64,000 nt of DNA from Bacillota bacterium (lineage in GTDB: Bacteria; Bacillota; Dethiobacteria; DTU022; PWGO01), in NCBI GenBank assembly GCA_012518215.1, contig JAAYSV010000020.1, forward strand, positions 1 through 64,000, read 5' to 3'. Shown here piece after piece: positions 17,323 to 27,530 of this stretch; position 1 is the stretch's first letter; each line of letters opens with the position of its first letter. A program made the translations under genes and the position numbers. The notes under the pieces were generated by a model that saw only the letters and a program-made list of their open reading frames with translations, had not been told where the DNA came from and searched no databases.

Positions 17323-18483
17323 ATGACCGGATCCGGATGGAACTACAGATTGAACCGCACAGGTACAAAAGCGGTGGTAATCTTGCTGGTCATGATTCTG
17401 GCCACCTGTTTGCTGGTTTCGTCGGTATGGGCCAATGAATACAAAAGTATCGGTGAAGCCCGGCAGGAACAGGAGAAGATCGAGTCGCAGAAGGCGGCGC
17501 AGGAGGAGAAACTCAAAGCCAAGCGGAGCCGGGAAGAGGAACTCAAGGAAGAACTGAATGATCTGGACCGGGAGTTGCGCCAGATCAGGATAGAATTGAG
17601 CAGGCTGAACCGGGAGATCCGTACGACGGAAAAAGACATCAAGATCACCGAAAATGATTTGAGAGAGGCCGAAAAAAGGCTGAAGTACCAGGAAGGCTTA
17701 CTTGTCAAACGCTTGCGTGTAATTTACAAACGGGGCAATATCAGCTATCTGGAGGCTTTGCTGGAGTCTTCATCCTTTGCCGACATGTTGACCAGGTTTT
17801 ATTATCTGAAGGTCCTGGCCGATAACGATCTGATGCTTATCGAGAAAGTCGAGGAGGAAAAAGCGGTCATCACGGCCAAGAAAGAAGAACTGGAGGAGAA
17901 AAAAGGTGAACTGGAGGTCACCCGCCGCTCGGTGGCTGACAAGAAGGAAGAAGCTGACCGCAATGTGGCAGCCCGTTCCCGTGTTCTTAATGAACTTAAC
18001 AAGGAAATACAGAAGATAGTCCAGCATCTTTCTGATCTTGAAGAAGCAAGTAAAAAAATTGAAGATGAAATAAGGCGGATGAACATCAGCGGGGGGCAAC
18101 GCCCCTCGGGAGCGCTGCTCTGGCCGGTGGAGGGTCATTCATATCTTACCTCGCCTTTCGGTATGCGCTGGGGAGTGCCTCATACGGGGATAGATATAGG
18201 AACCGGCGGACAGCCCAATCGCATTCTGGCAGCGGAAAGCGGTGAGGTGTTCAAGGTAGTGCACAGCTCGCAAGGGTACGGGAATTATGTTATGGTTAAC
18301 CATGGCGGGGGGATGACCACGCTCTACGCACATTTAAGTTCCATCAGCGTAAGGTTGGGGCAGACTGTTAACCGGGGTGACCCGCTCGGGAAGGCCGGAA
18401 ATACTGGCCATAGCTTCGGGGTGCATTTGCATTTCGAGGTGCGGATTGATGGTGTGCCGGTGGATCCATACGGTTACCTATGA
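17323..18483 (+). CDS. Coiled-coil M23 murein hydrolase (FtsEX partner)
   Basis: The 386-residue protein has an N-terminal signal segment (about 18-38, VVILLVMILATCLLVSSVWA), a long charged coiled coil (about 40-260), and a C-terminal M23/LytM peptidase domain. The zinc ligands are visible in HTGIDIG and HLHFEVR, so the peptidase looks active rather than degenerate as in EnvC. Its position right after ftsEX and its architecture match PcsB/CwlO-type hydrolases controlled by FtsEX. An AGGAGG site precedes ATG 17323. Confidence 0.9.
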   Translation: MTGSGWNYRLNRTGTKAVVILLVMILATCLLVSSVWANEYKSIGEARQEQEKIESQKAAQEEKLKAKRSREEELKEELNDLDRELRQIRIELSRLNREIRTTEKDIKITENDLREAEKRLKYQEGLLVKRLRVIYKRGNISYLEALLESSSFADMLTRFYYLKVLADNDLMLIEKVEEEKAVITAKKEELEEKKGELEVTRRSVADKKEEADRNVAARSRVLNELNKEIQKIVQHLSDLEEASKKIEDEIRRMNISGGQRPSGALLWPVEGHSYLTSPFGMRWGVPHTGIDIGTGGQPNRILAAESGEVFKVVHSSQGYGNYVMVNHGGGMTTLYAHLSSISVRLGQTVNRGDPLGKAGNTGHSFGVHLHFEVRIDGVPVDPYGYL

Positions 18484-18615
18484 TTTGGGTTTGTTCCGGC
18501 CGGGGGCAGACAATATTGGTTGGAAACCGGATCGATTGAGTTATCGGGAAGACACTCAGCAAGGATCCGGCTTTTTTTTAAATTATCAGGGTACAACAGC
18601 AGGCGGTGTTGCGAA

Positions 18616-20046
18616 TTGAAAGAGAACAGGTTTTTTTATACGGTGCTTTTTCTGGTGGCGCTGCTACTCATCAGCAACTTTGTAACCTACAAGGTTGTTG
18701 GTAGGCAAGAATCAACACGTCCGGTGGAAACGGACGGGTCCCTGCAAGGCAACGAAAAATACAGCGAATATGGCTTGTTGTTCAGGATCGTAGGTATCCT
18801 GGAAGAGGGGTACATCGATGAACTTGATCAGCAAGAACTGCTTGAGGGAGCGATCGAGGGGATGCTCGGAGCGCTGAATGATCCCCAGACTACCTTTCTG
18901 GGCCACGAGGAAACAGAGGATCTCCTCTCCTTGCTGAAGGGTTCTTTCGGGGGCGTGGGAGTGCGTATCGTGGACACGGGGGAGGGGATCACGGTGGTGG
19001 AGGTTCTGCCGGAGTCCCCCGCTCTGAAGGCCGGGGTACACCCGGGTGACCGTATCCGCCATGTTGATCAGATTGACATCAAAAACAGGGATGTTGATAA
19101 GGTTGTACAACTTATACGTGGCAGGGCAGGGTCAAAAATTGTCATCGGGATCGAACGGCCCGGATCCGAGAAAGAGATCGAGTTTTCCATGGAACGGGAA
19201 GAGATATCTTTCCGGACGGTTACGGGCGAACTGGTGGATAACGATATCGCCTGCATCAGGGTCAGTCAGTTTGACGGGGGTACCGGACATGAGTTTGTAA
19301 CCATGCTGGAAAAATTCGAGGCGCATGGGTTGCGAGGGCTGGTTCTTGATCTGCGCGACAATCCCGGGGGGCTCTTCATGGAAGCACTGAAAATTGCACG
19401 AGTGCTGGTTCCCGAGGGAGAGATCGTCCGGATCGTGGAAAGGGATGGGACAGTCAAAGAAATTTATTATTCCGATGCGGAGCCGAGGGGCTATCCGATG
19501 GTTGTGCTGATCAATAGCGGTTCAGCAAGCGGTGCAGAAATCATCGCCGGTGCGTTGAAGGACCGCGAGGCGGCGCTTCTGGTGGGAAAACCGACCTACG
19601 GGAAGGCTACTGTTCAGAACTTCGAAACATTCGAGGAAGGGCAGGGCTTGCGCTACACGGTGGCCAAATATGTGACTCCCTCCGGGTTTGACCTGCACGG
19701 CGAGGGGTTGACGCCCGATTTTGATGTCGATCTGCCACCCATTTACCAATACTATTATCATCTGCCGCCCGGCAAACTTGAAAAAGGGGATTTTGGCACC
19801 TCGGTTTATCTGCTGCAGGAGATGCTCGTTACTCTGGGTTACAAAATAAAATTGTCCGGCTTCTTTGACGGGGCTACCGAGGAGGAATTGAAAAAGTTTC
19901 AACGGGGGCATGACCTCTCCCCGCACGGAAAATTTGATGATACCACGTGGGTCTATTTGCGCCGGGATCTGGATAAAGTTATTAAAGACAGAGATAGCCA
20001 GTTTGAAAAAGCGGTACAGATCGTAAAAGACAGGAGTCGGGGCTGA
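18616..20046 (+). CDS. S41 C-terminal processing peptidase (CtpA/CtpB type)
   Basis: A 476-residue membrane-anchored serine protease. An N-terminal anchor (about 6-24) is followed by an N-terminal helical domain, a PDZ domain around FGGVGVRI...PALKAGVHPGDRI, and the S41 protease core with the nucleophile in NSGSASGAE and the lysine in TYGKATVQ. A peptidoglycan-binding-like repeat (GDFGTSVYLLQEML...FQRGHDL) closes the protein. TTG 18616 has a ribosome site and gives a proper anchor; the frame is open further upstream. In B. subtilis the equivalent neighbour of ftsEX is ctpB, which acts in sporulation signalling. Confidence 0.91.
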   Translation: MKENRFFYTVLFLVALLLISNFVTYKVVGRQESTRPVETDGSLQGNEKYSEYGLLFRIVGILEEGYIDELDQQELLEGAIEGMLGALNDPQTTFLGHEETEDLLSLLKGSFGGVGVRIVDTGEGITVVEVLPESPALKAGVHPGDRIRHVDQIDIKNRDVDKVVQLIRGRAGSKIVIGIERPGSEKEIEFSMEREEISFRTVTGELVDNDIACIRVSQFDGGTGHEFVTMLEKFEAHGLRGLVLDLRDNPGGLFMEALKIARVLVPEGEIVRIVERDGTVKEIYYSDAEPRGYPMVVLINSGSASGAEIIAGALKDREAALLVGKPTYGKATVQNFETFEEGQGLRYTVAKYVTPSGFDLHGEGLTPDFDVDLPPIYQYYYHLPPGKLEKGDFGTSVYLLQEMLVTLGYKIKLSGFFDGATEEELKKFQRGHDLSPHGKFDDTTWVYLRRDLDKVIKDRDSQFEKAVQIVKDRSRG

Positions 20047-21368
20047 TGTTTCCTTTCGGGGATGTAATCATGATGTTGATCAGGACTTTCTTTTATTTTT
20101 TGTTCAATCCTCTTTTCTGGCTGGTCATGGTCATTGTCTATTTTCAATATCGCCGCACGGCCAGGATGGAGGAACGCCTTTTTGGCAGGCCTTTGAACAA
20201 TATATGGGAACAGGTTGCGAGGTCCCTGCTTCTGGGTTGCGGGGGCGGGTTTCTGGCCAGCGTAGTGCTGCTGGTGCTGGGGCTTTCTCTCGACAGTATC
20301 GGTATCGAATATATCTGGCCGGTGGCGATCCTGCTGTTGTTGGTCAACCCTCGCTTTCTGTGTTTTGCCTATGCGGGGGGAATCGTATCGGTCGGGGTGC
20401 TGATAGCCGATTTCATTACCCGTCACTTTGCTTTATTCACAGATAATGCTTTCGTGTCCTCCTTGCTGGAGATCAATCTGACCGGTCTGCTCATCCTCGT
20501 TGGTGTCCTGCATCTGGTAGAATCCCTGCTGATCTACATAGGGGGCCATTGGGGCAACAGCCCCGTGTATTTCAAAGCGCCCTCGGGACAGGTCGTGGGG
20601 GGGTTTTCTTTGCAGCGTTTCTGGCCCGTCCCCCTGGTGGGCATGGTTGCCAGCCTGCAACCGGACACCTCGGAACTGATGAGCAATTCGATTCAGATGC
20701 CCGACTGGTGGCCCATATTGAGTGCAGGGATAGAACCGGGGATGGCGGAAACTCTCCTGTTTTTGCTCATTCCGGTAATGGCCGGGCTGGGCTACGCCGA
20801 TCTGACCATCTCCTCGACCCCCCGGGAGAAGAGCATCGTCTCCGGCCGTCTTCTGGGTGTCTACAGTGTTGCCCTGATGGCCATGGCCCTGGCCGCCGAA
20901 TATTTTCCGGCATTTATTGTACCTGCTTGCCTGTTTGCACCGCTCGGCCATGAACTCGTGGTTTTCCTGGGGCATCGTCTGGAGTTTTTCAGGACGGCGC
21001 GTTTCAGCTTGCCGGAAAGGGGAACGATGGTGCTGGCTGTCTATCCCGGTTCGGCGGCATCCAGGGCGGGATTGCTTACAGAGGATATTATCGAGGAGGT
21101 AAACGGGGAGAGGGTGGAAGACAGCCGACACCTGATACGGCTTATCGATGAAAGTTATTTTCTGGTGCATCTTACGGTGAGAAGGGAATCACGAGTCATT
21201 ACCGTCGTTCTGAAAAAAGACAGAGTGGAAGGAACCCGCCCCGGCCGGGCATCTCCACGGTGGGGTTTGATACCGGTACCCGATACCCGTACCACCATTT
21301 TCATGGAAGCTCGAAAACCAAAACTGGTGCAGAAGATCAGAAAATATTTTTCAAGGGAAAGAAAATGA
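20046..21368 (+). CDS. Polytopic membrane protein with C-terminal PDZ domain, MinJ-like
   Basis: The 440-residue protein has about seven to eight hydrophobic segments across residues 10-310, then a cytoplasmic PDZ domain (about 325-400; VYPGSAASRAGLLTEDIIEEVNGE). The ATG overlaps the stop of the protease gene (TGATG). Topology and the order ftsE-ftsX-ctp-this gene-uvrB-uvrA resemble B. subtilis, where MinJ lies between ctpB and uvrBA and links DivIVA to MinD at the division site. Sequence similarity to MinJ cannot be judged by eye, so the name is a contextual inference. Confidence 0.65.
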   Translation: MFPFGDVIMMLIRTFFYFLFNPLFWLVMVIVYFQYRRTARMEERLFGRPLNNIWEQVARSLLLGCGGGFLASVVLLVLGLSLDSIGIEYIWPVAILLLLVNPRFLCFAYAGGIVSVGVLIADFITRHFALFTDNAFVSSLLEINLTGLLILVGVLHLVESLLIYIGGHWGNSPVYFKAPSGQVVGGFSLQRFWPVPLVGMVASLQPDTSELMSNSIQMPDWWPILSAGIEPGMAETLLFLLIPVMAGLGYADLTISSTPREKSIVSGRLLGVYSVALMAMALAAEYFPAFIVPACLFAPLGHELVVFLGHRLEFFRTARFSLPERGTMVLAVYPGSAASRAGLLTEDIIEEVNGERVEDSRHLIRLIDESYFLVHLTVRRESRVITVVLKKDRVEGTRPGRASPRWGLIPVPDTRTTIFMEARKPKLVQKIRKYFSRERK

Positions 21369-21422
21369 ACTGACCGTATTTTTTGCTGCCGGGGGTAATG
21401 GAAATGTGGAGGAATGGTGTCG

Positions 21423-21992
21423 ATGTTGGCTGTTTTTTTCACTTCATTTACAAGCATCTTTCTGGCGGAATTTGGAGACAAGACCCAGCTTATCTCCATG
21501 AATCTGGCCTGTCGCTATCCACCATTGCAGGTTCTGGCCGGGGTGATGGTGGGCCTGGCCGCTGTCCAGGCTATGGCCGTCGGGGCCGGCGGGGTTATCT
21601 ACAGGTACATTCCCCTGGAAGTTATCATCATCTTCTCCGGGGCATTCTTTATCTGTATCGGGTTGTGGACTGCCCTGGTGCCCGTACGTTCGGTTGATCA
21701 CGCCACCGAAAAGAAGTCGGGATTCTGGCCCGCCGTGGGGCTTATCTTTATCTCGGAACTTGGCGACAAAACCCAGATCACGGCGATGCTTCTGGCTGCC
21801 AGTTTTGGCCGTCCCCTGGTGGTTCTGGCCGGTGCCATCCTGGCCATGCTGGCCAATCACCTGATTGCCATATTCTTCGGGGCTCGCTTTCTTTCGCGGC
21901 TTCCCGACAGGTGGCTGCGTTTCATATCCGCGGCGGTGTTTCTGGTGGTGGGTATTGCCGTGCTCTCCCTGGGCGCGAGGGCGCAGGTATAA
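21423..21992 (+). CDS. GDT1/TMEM165 (UPF0016) family cation transporter
   Basis: A roughly 189-residue membrane protein made of two homologous halves, each with the family signature: EFGDKTQLISM near the N-terminus and ELGDKTQITAM about 100 residues later. The acidic residues in these motifs line the path for manganese or calcium export in studied members. Six to seven membrane helices are expected. I prefer ATG 21423 to ATG 21414 because GGAGG ends ten bases before it. No metal-sensing element is obvious upstream. Confidence 0.85.
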   Translation: MLAVFFTSFTSIFLAEFGDKTQLISMNLACRYPPLQVLAGVMVGLAAVQAMAVGAGGVIYRYIPLEVIIIFSGAFFICIGLWTALVPVRSVDHATEKKSGFWPAVGLIFISELGDKTQITAMLLAASFGRPLVVLAGAILAMLANHLIAIFFGARFLSRLPDRWLRFISAAVFLVVGIAVLSLGARAQV

Positions 21993-22050
21993 ATTGGCTT
22001 CCCATTGGTAAAAGATAAAGGTATCAGCTTCAAGAATGGAGGGATTGGTA

Positions 22051-22260
22051 ATGCCTTCCAAGGATACGGGGAGCCTGTTCCTGGATATTCAAAAAGAGAA
22101 AATGAAGATGGTCAATCTTCTCCTGGCGCAAAGCCTGAGCTTTCTTGACCAGGCCAGGAAGATTCTCAACAGTGTCAATGATGATTTGAATCTGCCGGGC
22201 AAGGCCCGGACACTTCCCCAAAAAGAGATTTACACCCTGGATGACCTCCGCAAAAAATAG
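22051..22260 (+). CDS. Small hypothetical protein (69 aa)
   Basis: I do not recognise this ORF. It starts at ATG 22051 with GGAGGG seven bases upstream, and is predicted to be helical, with heptad-like hydrophobic spacing in the middle (MVNLLLAQSLSFLDQARKIL) and no membrane segment or cysteine. It could encode a small coiled-coil protein. It follows the transporter gene by 58 bases and may be on the same transcript. Confidence 0.55.
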   Translation: MPSKDTGSLFLDIQKEKMKMVNLLLAQSLSFLDQARKILNSVNDDLNLPGKARTLPQKEIYTLDDLRKK

Positions 22261-22616
22261 CAATGCCCTTCACCTTCCGTGAACATCCGGCTGCGACATC
22301 ACATCGTCAGTCCCGTTCATGTTTCCCCGTCTTCGTCGGCCATGGCATTCATTCACCCGCCGTTGCCCATCCACGCTCACGATTTCTCTTTTCCCCGTTG
22401 TCGCCATGGGAACAAAGCGTTTACAATCGCTTCTTGCCCTTCCCTGCAAGGATAGCCTTCCCCTGTTGGAATCAAGGTACGCTGTACCGTCCGGGTTACA
22501 TCGCACTATCTATTATTTTTTGGCGAAGCCATGGAACCGGTTGTCCCGACCTGAAAATGGTAGCGGAGTTGATTTTGCTCGCAGCAGGGTGGTTAATATT
22601 TTTGGCGTTTTTATGT
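22261..22616. other. Non-coding stretch before uvrB
   Basis: No gene is supported. The + strand is pyrimidine-rich from about 22261 to 22470, the opposite of the surrounding coding DNA, but the only reverse-strand ORF (22506 down to 22270, 78 codons) lacks a ribosome site and resembles nothing I know. It could be a decayed gene. Confidence 0.4.
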
Positions 22617-22622
22617 TATAAT
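22593..22622 (+). promoter_or_regulatory. Promoter for uvrB (extended -10)
   Basis: TATAAT at 22617-22622 is preceded by TG at 22614-22615, forming an extended -10 element. The -35 region is poor (TTAATA at 22593). I see no obvious LexA box beside it. Confidence 0.5.
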
Positions 22623-22659
22623 CAGGGGATGGATAGACAGGTGATGGAAGAAGGGGGAT

Positions 22660-24657
22660 TTGTCCGGGGTGAAGGGAACTTTCAAGCTCAAATCTGATTA
22701 CCTGCCCAGCGGTGATCAACCTCGGGCCGTGGCCGAATTGGCCCTGGGTTTGCAGAACGGCGATCGATACCAGACACTGCTGGGGGTTACCGGTTCGGGA
22801 AAAACTTTCACGATGGCCAACATCATCCAGAAGGTACAACGTCCGACCCTGGTGATGGCTCCCAACAAGACATTGGCTGCCCAGCTCTGCAGTGAATTCA
22901 AGGTTTATTTTCCCGACAATGCCGTGGAATTTTTTATCAGTTATTATGATTATTATCAGCCCGAGGCTTATATACCGCAGACCGACACCTACATCGAGAA
23001 AGATTCTTCGATCAACGAGGAGATCGACAAGCTCAGACATTCGGCTACCGCTGCGGTACTGGAAAGAAGGGATGTTATCGTCGTGGCCAGCGTTTCTTGC
23101 ATATACGGACTCGGTTCACCTGCCGAATATCGCGATCACGTCATCTCCTTGCGGCGCGGGATGTCTGGAAGCCGTGAGGAAATATTGCGGCGCCTGGTGG
23201 AAAACCAGTACATTCGCAATGATCTGGATTTTCAGCGGGGCAGTTTCCGTGTCCGTGGGGATGTCATCGAAATAATTCCGGCTTCTTTTCAGGAGGCGGC
23301 GATCAGGATTGAGTTGTTCGGCGATGAGATCGAGCGCCTTCGTGAGGTGGACATCCTTACCGGGCGTGTGCTTGGCGAACGCGATCACGTGGCTATCTTT
23401 CCGGCCAGCCATTACGTGACTTCCCGTGACAGGATGAAGGCGGCAGTAGGGTCCATCGAGGAAGAATTGCAGGAGAGGCTGGCCTATTACCGGGAAAAGG
23501 AACTTTTTCTGGAGGCGCAACGGATCCAGCAGCGTACGCTCTTCGATCTGGAGATGATGATGGAGGCCGGTTACTGCAGTGGTGTCGAGAATTACTCACG
23601 GCATCTTGACGGGCGCCCTCCGGGGAGCAGGCCAAATACCCTGATGGACTATTTCCCGCCGGATTTTCTTTTGTTTATCGATGAATCGCATATCTCCATA
23701 CCCCAGATCAGGGGGATGTTTGCCGGTGACTATTCACGGAAGAAAACCCTCGTGGAACATGGATTCCGGCTGCCCTCGGCTCTGGACAACCGTCCCCTTC
23801 AATTTGATGAGTTTGAAAACCTGGTCGGTCAGGCTATCTTCGTGTCGGCCACGCCCGGCCCTTTCGAGCTTCAGGAAAGTACGCAGATCGTGGAGCAGAT
23901 CATCCGCCCCACCGGCCTGGTCGATCCGCAAGTGGAGGTTCGCCCCGTTGACGGGCAGGTTGATGATCTGTACGGGGAGATAAAGAAAAGAGTCCAACGT
24001 CATGAACGGGTACTGGTAACGACCCTGACCAAGAGAATGGCCGAGGATCTGGCTGACTATTACAGTGATCTGAAGCTGCGGGTTCGTTATATGCATTCGG
24101 AGATAAATGCTCTGGAGAGGATGGAGATCATCAGGGGGCTCAGAATGGGGGAGTTCGATGTCCTGATCGGTATCAACCTGCTGCGGGAGGGGCTGGACCT
24201 GCCGGAAGTGTCACTGGTAGCCATACTGGATGCCGATAAAGAAGGTTTTCTCAGGTCGGAACGATCCCTGGTCCAGACTTTCGGGAGGGCGGCGCGAAAT
24301 ATTGACGGGCAGGTAATCATGTACGCGCGGGAGATCACCGCTTCGATGGAAAGAGCGATTGCAGAGACAGAGCGGCGCCGGAAAATACAGGAGAACCATA
24401 ACCGCAAATACGGGATCAAACCCCGGACCATCAAGAAGGCGGTACATGGGCTCATTGAAGCCACGCACCTGGCCGAAACGGAAGGGGGCCTCGCCTATCT
24501 GCCGACCAGGGACGAACTGAAATCCGGCAACAGAAAACAACTGATAAAAGATCTACGCCGGAAGATGAACACGGCTGCCCGCGATCTCGAGTTTGAAAAG
24601 GCAGCCGAGATCAGGGATTTGATTTTCGAGCTGGAGGAAGGAGCGATACTGGGTTGA
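22660..24657 (+). CDS. uvrB: UvrABC excinuclease subunit B
   Basis: UvrB is the damage-verifying helicase-like subunit of nucleotide excision repair. The 665-residue protein shows GVTGSGKT (Walker A), the beta-hairpin region [21 protein letters not shown], the later helicase motifs including [14 protein letters not shown], and a C-terminal UVR domain that binds UvrC. The start is TTG 22660 behind AAGGGGG. The last codons overlap uvrA. Confidence 0.97.
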   Translation: MSGVKGTFKLKSDYLPSGDQPRAVAELALGLQNGDRYQTLLGVTGSGKTFTMANIIQKVQRPTLVMAPNKTLAAQLCSEFKVYFPDNAVEFFISYYDYYQPEAYIPQTDTYIEKDSSINEEIDKLRHSATAAVLERRDVIVVASVSCIYGLGSPAEYRDHVISLRRGMSGSREEILRRLVENQYIRNDLDFQRGSFRVRGDVIEIIPASFQEAAIRIELFGDEIERLREVDILTGRVLGERDHVAIFPASHYVTSRDRMKAAVGSIEEELQERLAYYREKELFLEAQRIQQRTLFDLEMMMEAGYCSGVENYSRHLDGRPPGSRPNTLMDYFPPDFLLFIDESHISIPQIRGMFAGDYSRKKTLVEHGFRLPSALDNRPLQFDEFENLVGQAIFVSATPGPFELQESTQIVEQIIRPTGLVDPQVEVRPVDGQVDDLYGEIKKRVQRHERVLVTTLTKRMAEDLADYYSDLKLRVRYMHSEINALERMEIIRGLRMGEFDVLIGINLLREGLDLPEVSLVAILDADKEGFLRSERSLVQTFGRAARNIDGQVIMYAREITASMERAIAETERRRKIQENHNRKYGIKPRTIKKAVHGLIEATHLAETEGGLAYLPTRDELKSGNRKQLIKDLRRKMNTAARDLEFEKAAEIRDLIFELEEGAILG

Positions 24658-27530
24658 ACAACAGAAAGATTATCATCAGGGGAGCCCGGGAACACAACTT
24701 GAAAAACATAGATCTGGACCTGCCCCGTAACAAATTGATCGTGTTCACGGGGGTGAGCGGTTCGGGAAAATCATCTCTGGCATTTGATACGATCTATGCG
24801 GAGGGACAGAGGCGGTATGTCGAATCTCTATCCGCCTATGCCCGCCAATTTCTGGGGCAGCTCAACAAGCCGGATGTCGATCTTCTGGAAGGCCTCTCGC
24901 CATCCATCTCCATCGACCAGAAGGCGGCATCGCGCAACCCGCGTTCGACTGTGGGAACGGTTACCGAGTTGTACGATTTCATGCGGTTGCTGTACGCCCG
25001 CATCGGCAGGCCTCACTGCCCGCATTGTCATAAACCAATCACTCCCCAGACCGTGGAGCAGATTGTCGATCAGCTTCTTGATCATATGGAGGAGGGGACC
25101 AAGCTGCAGATATTGGCGCCACTGGTGCGCAGCAAAAAGGGCGAGTACGCGCAGCTACTCGAGGATGTGCGGCGCAAGGGGTACGTGCGGGTCAGGATCA
25201 ACGGTGAGATAAAAGATCTGGAAGAAGATATTGTTCTGGACAGGAACAAGCGCCATACCATCGATGTGGTTGTTGACCGGATTGTCATGCGCAAGGGGAT
25301 CGAGACACGACTGGCCGATTCCCTGGAGACGGCACTCAAACTCTCCGATGGACTGGTCAAGGTCCAGGTGGTCGGAGGGGAGGAGAGTCTTTATCACGAG
25401 AAGTTTGCCTGTGTTGACTGCGGTTTCAGTTTCGAGGAGATCAGCCCGCGGGCATTTTCTTTCAACAGCCCGTACGGGGCTTGCCCCGAATGCAGCGGCC
25501 TGGGTGTGAAGATGGAATTTGATCCCGAAAAGGTGGTACCCAACGAGGAACTCACCGTCGCCGAAGGGGCGCTGCACCCGTGGAACTGGGGATCACGATA
25601 TTATTCGCGGCTTCTAAAAGCGGCGATGCACCATTTCAATATAGACGAGAATACACCTTTCAGTTCACTCTCCGACGAGGAGAGGGAGATCATATTGTAC
25701 GGTTCCGCGGAGCCGATCAGTTTCCGCTATGTGAATACCTACGGGCGGACCAGGAATTACCGCATGGCCTTCCAGGGGGTCATCAACATTCTTTCCACAC
25801 GTTACCGGGAGACCACTTCCGAAGAGATCCGGGAGGAACTCGGCCAGTACATGAGCACCCACCTTTGCCCCGGTTGCGGGGGAAGGCGCCTGAAAGAATC
25901 AAGTTTGGCAGTAACCATAAATGGAAAGAATATCTCCGAGGTTGCTGCCTGTGCGGTCAATGAAGCGGATGCCTTTTTCAGATCACTGGTTCTTGATGAG
26001 AGGGAGGCGAAAATTGCGCGTCAGGTGTTGAAGGAGATCACTTCCCGGTTGAATTTCCTGCGCAATGTCGGGCTTGATTATCTAAATCTGGACCGGGCGG
26101 CGGCTACCCTTTCCGGGGGTGAGGCGCAGAGGATACGCCTGGCCACGCAGATAGGTTCTGGATTGACGGGGGTGATCTATATCCTTGACGAACCCAGTAT
26201 CGGCCTGCACCAGCGTGACAACATGCGCCTGTTGCAGACACTCATGGATCTGCGAGATCTGGATAACACGGTCATAATAGTGGAGCACGATGAAGAGACG
26301 ATCAGGACGGCTGACCATGTCGTCGATATAGGACCGGGAGCGGGTGCGGACGGGGGGGAAATCGTGGCTGCGGGGCCGCTGAAAAAGATCATGGAGACAC
26401 CGCGTTCGGTAACCGGGGATTATCTGGCCGGGAGAAGCCGCATCGAGGTGCCCGGAAGCCGCCGCGACAAGGATGGCCGGTGGCTGGTTGTGGAGGGTGC
26501 CCGGGCCCACAATCTGAAAAATATAAATGTGAGGATTCCCCTCGGTTTGTTTACCTGTGTAACCGGCGTGTCGGGCTCGGGGAAGAGTACGCTCATCAAC
26601 GATATCCTGGCACGCGAACTGGCACGGCGATTGCACCACGCCAGGGAGCGCGGGGCAGAGCATGACAACCTGCTGGGCCTGGAACATCTGGACAAAGTGG
26701 TAGAAATAGATCAATCGCCTATCGGAAGGACGCCGCGCTCAAACCCGGCTACCTACACGGGGTTGTTCGATGGGGTTCGTACCTTATTCTCCCAGATGCC
26801 TGAATCCCGGGTGAGGGGATACCGTCCCGGCCGATTCAGTTTCAATGTCCAGGGGGGCCGCTGCGAAGCATGCCGCGGTGATGGGATCCTGAAAATCGAG
26901 ATGCATTTTTTGCCCGATGTCTATGTTCCCTGTGAAGTATGCCGCGGGAAGAGATACAACCGCGAGACCCTGGAGGTATATTTCAAAGGCCACAACATTG
27001 CCGATGTTCTCAACTTGACCGTGGAGGAGGCTCTGGAACTTTTCAAGACAATACCCCGTGTGCAGCGCCGATTGCAATCGCTTGATGATGTTGGACTGGG
27101 GTATATCCGTCTGGGGCAGCCGGCCACGACTCTTTCCGGGGGCGAGGCACAGAGGGTCAAACTGGCCACGGAGCTTTCCCGCCGCAGCAATGGCCGTACC
27201 ATCTATATTCTTGATGAGCCCACCACGGGGTTGCATATCGATGATATACGCAAATTGTTGATGGTCCTTGAAAAGCTGGTCGATTCCGGCAATACCGTGG
27301 TGGTAATCGAGCATAACATGGAAGTAATCAAAAGGGCGGATCATCTGATTGACCTTGGCCCGGAAGGAGGCGCCGAGGGGGGAGAGATCGTGGCCGAGGG
27401 GACCCCCGAGGAAGTAGCCGACCTGGATCATTCTCATACCGGGCGTTACCTGCGCCGGGTCCTTTATGCGGGTGAAACTTCTTCATCCCCGGGGTCGATG
27501 GACAGGCGGGTGATCGACCGTGAGCGATGA
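24654..27530 (+). CDS. uvrA: UvrABC excinuclease subunit A
   Basis: UvrA is the dimeric ABC ATPase that finds bulky DNA damage. The 958-residue protein has two ATPase modules, with Walker [10 protein letters not shown] near residue 32 and GVSGSGKST in the second half, two LSGGEAQR signatures, and zinc-binding CxxC pairs, including CPHCHK. The TTG start at 24654 overlaps the uvrB stop codon, so translation is coupled. Confidence 0.97.
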   Translation: MNNRKIIIRGAREHNLKNIDLDLPRNKLIVFTGVSGSGKSSLAFDTIYAEGQRRYVESLSAYARQFLGQLNKPDVDLLEGLSPSISIDQKAASRNPRSTVGTVTELYDFMRLLYARIGRPHCPHCHKPITPQTVEQIVDQLLDHMEEGTKLQILAPLVRSKKGEYAQLLEDVRRKGYVRVRINGEIKDLEEDIVLDRNKRHTIDVVVDRIVMRKGIETRLADSLETALKLSDGLVKVQVVGGEESLYHEKFACVDCGFSFEEISPRAFSFNSPYGACPECSGLGVKMEFDPEKVVPNEELTVAEGALHPWNWGSRYYSRLLKAAMHHFNIDENTPFSSLSDEEREIILYGSAEPISFRYVNTYGRTRNYRMAFQGVINILSTRYRETTSEEIREELGQYMSTHLCPGCGGRRLKESSLAVTINGKNISEVAACAVNEADAFFRSLVLDEREAKIARQVLKEITSRLNFLRNVGLDYLNLDRAAATLSGGEAQRIRLATQIGSGLTGVIYILDEPSIGLHQRDNMRLLQTLMDLRDLDNTVIIVEHDEETIRTADHVVDIGPGAGADGGEIVAAGPLKKIMETPRSVTGDYLAGRSRIEVPGSRRDKDGRWLVVEGARAHNLKNINVRIPLGLFTCVTGVSGSGKSTLINDILARELARRLHHARERGAEHDNLLGLEHLDKVVEIDQSPIGRTPRSNPATYTGLFDGVRTLFSQMPESRVRGYRPGRFSFNVQGGRCEACRGDGILKIEMHFLPDVYVPCEVCRGKRYNRETLEVYFKGHNIADVLNLTVEEALELFKTIPRVQRRLQSLDDVGLGYIRLGQPATTLSGGEAQRVKLATELSRRSNGRTIYILDEPTTGLHIDDIRKLLMVLEKLVDSGNTVVVIEHNMEVIKRADHLIDLGPEGGAEGGEIVAEGTPEEVADLDHSHTGRYLRRVLYAGETSSSPGSMDRRVIDRER

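Noticed and set aside
22270-22506. Minus-strand 78-codon ORF in the gap before uvrB
   Set aside because: Composition fits a minus-strand gene, but there is no ribosome site and no recognisable sequence; noted only as a composition anomaly.
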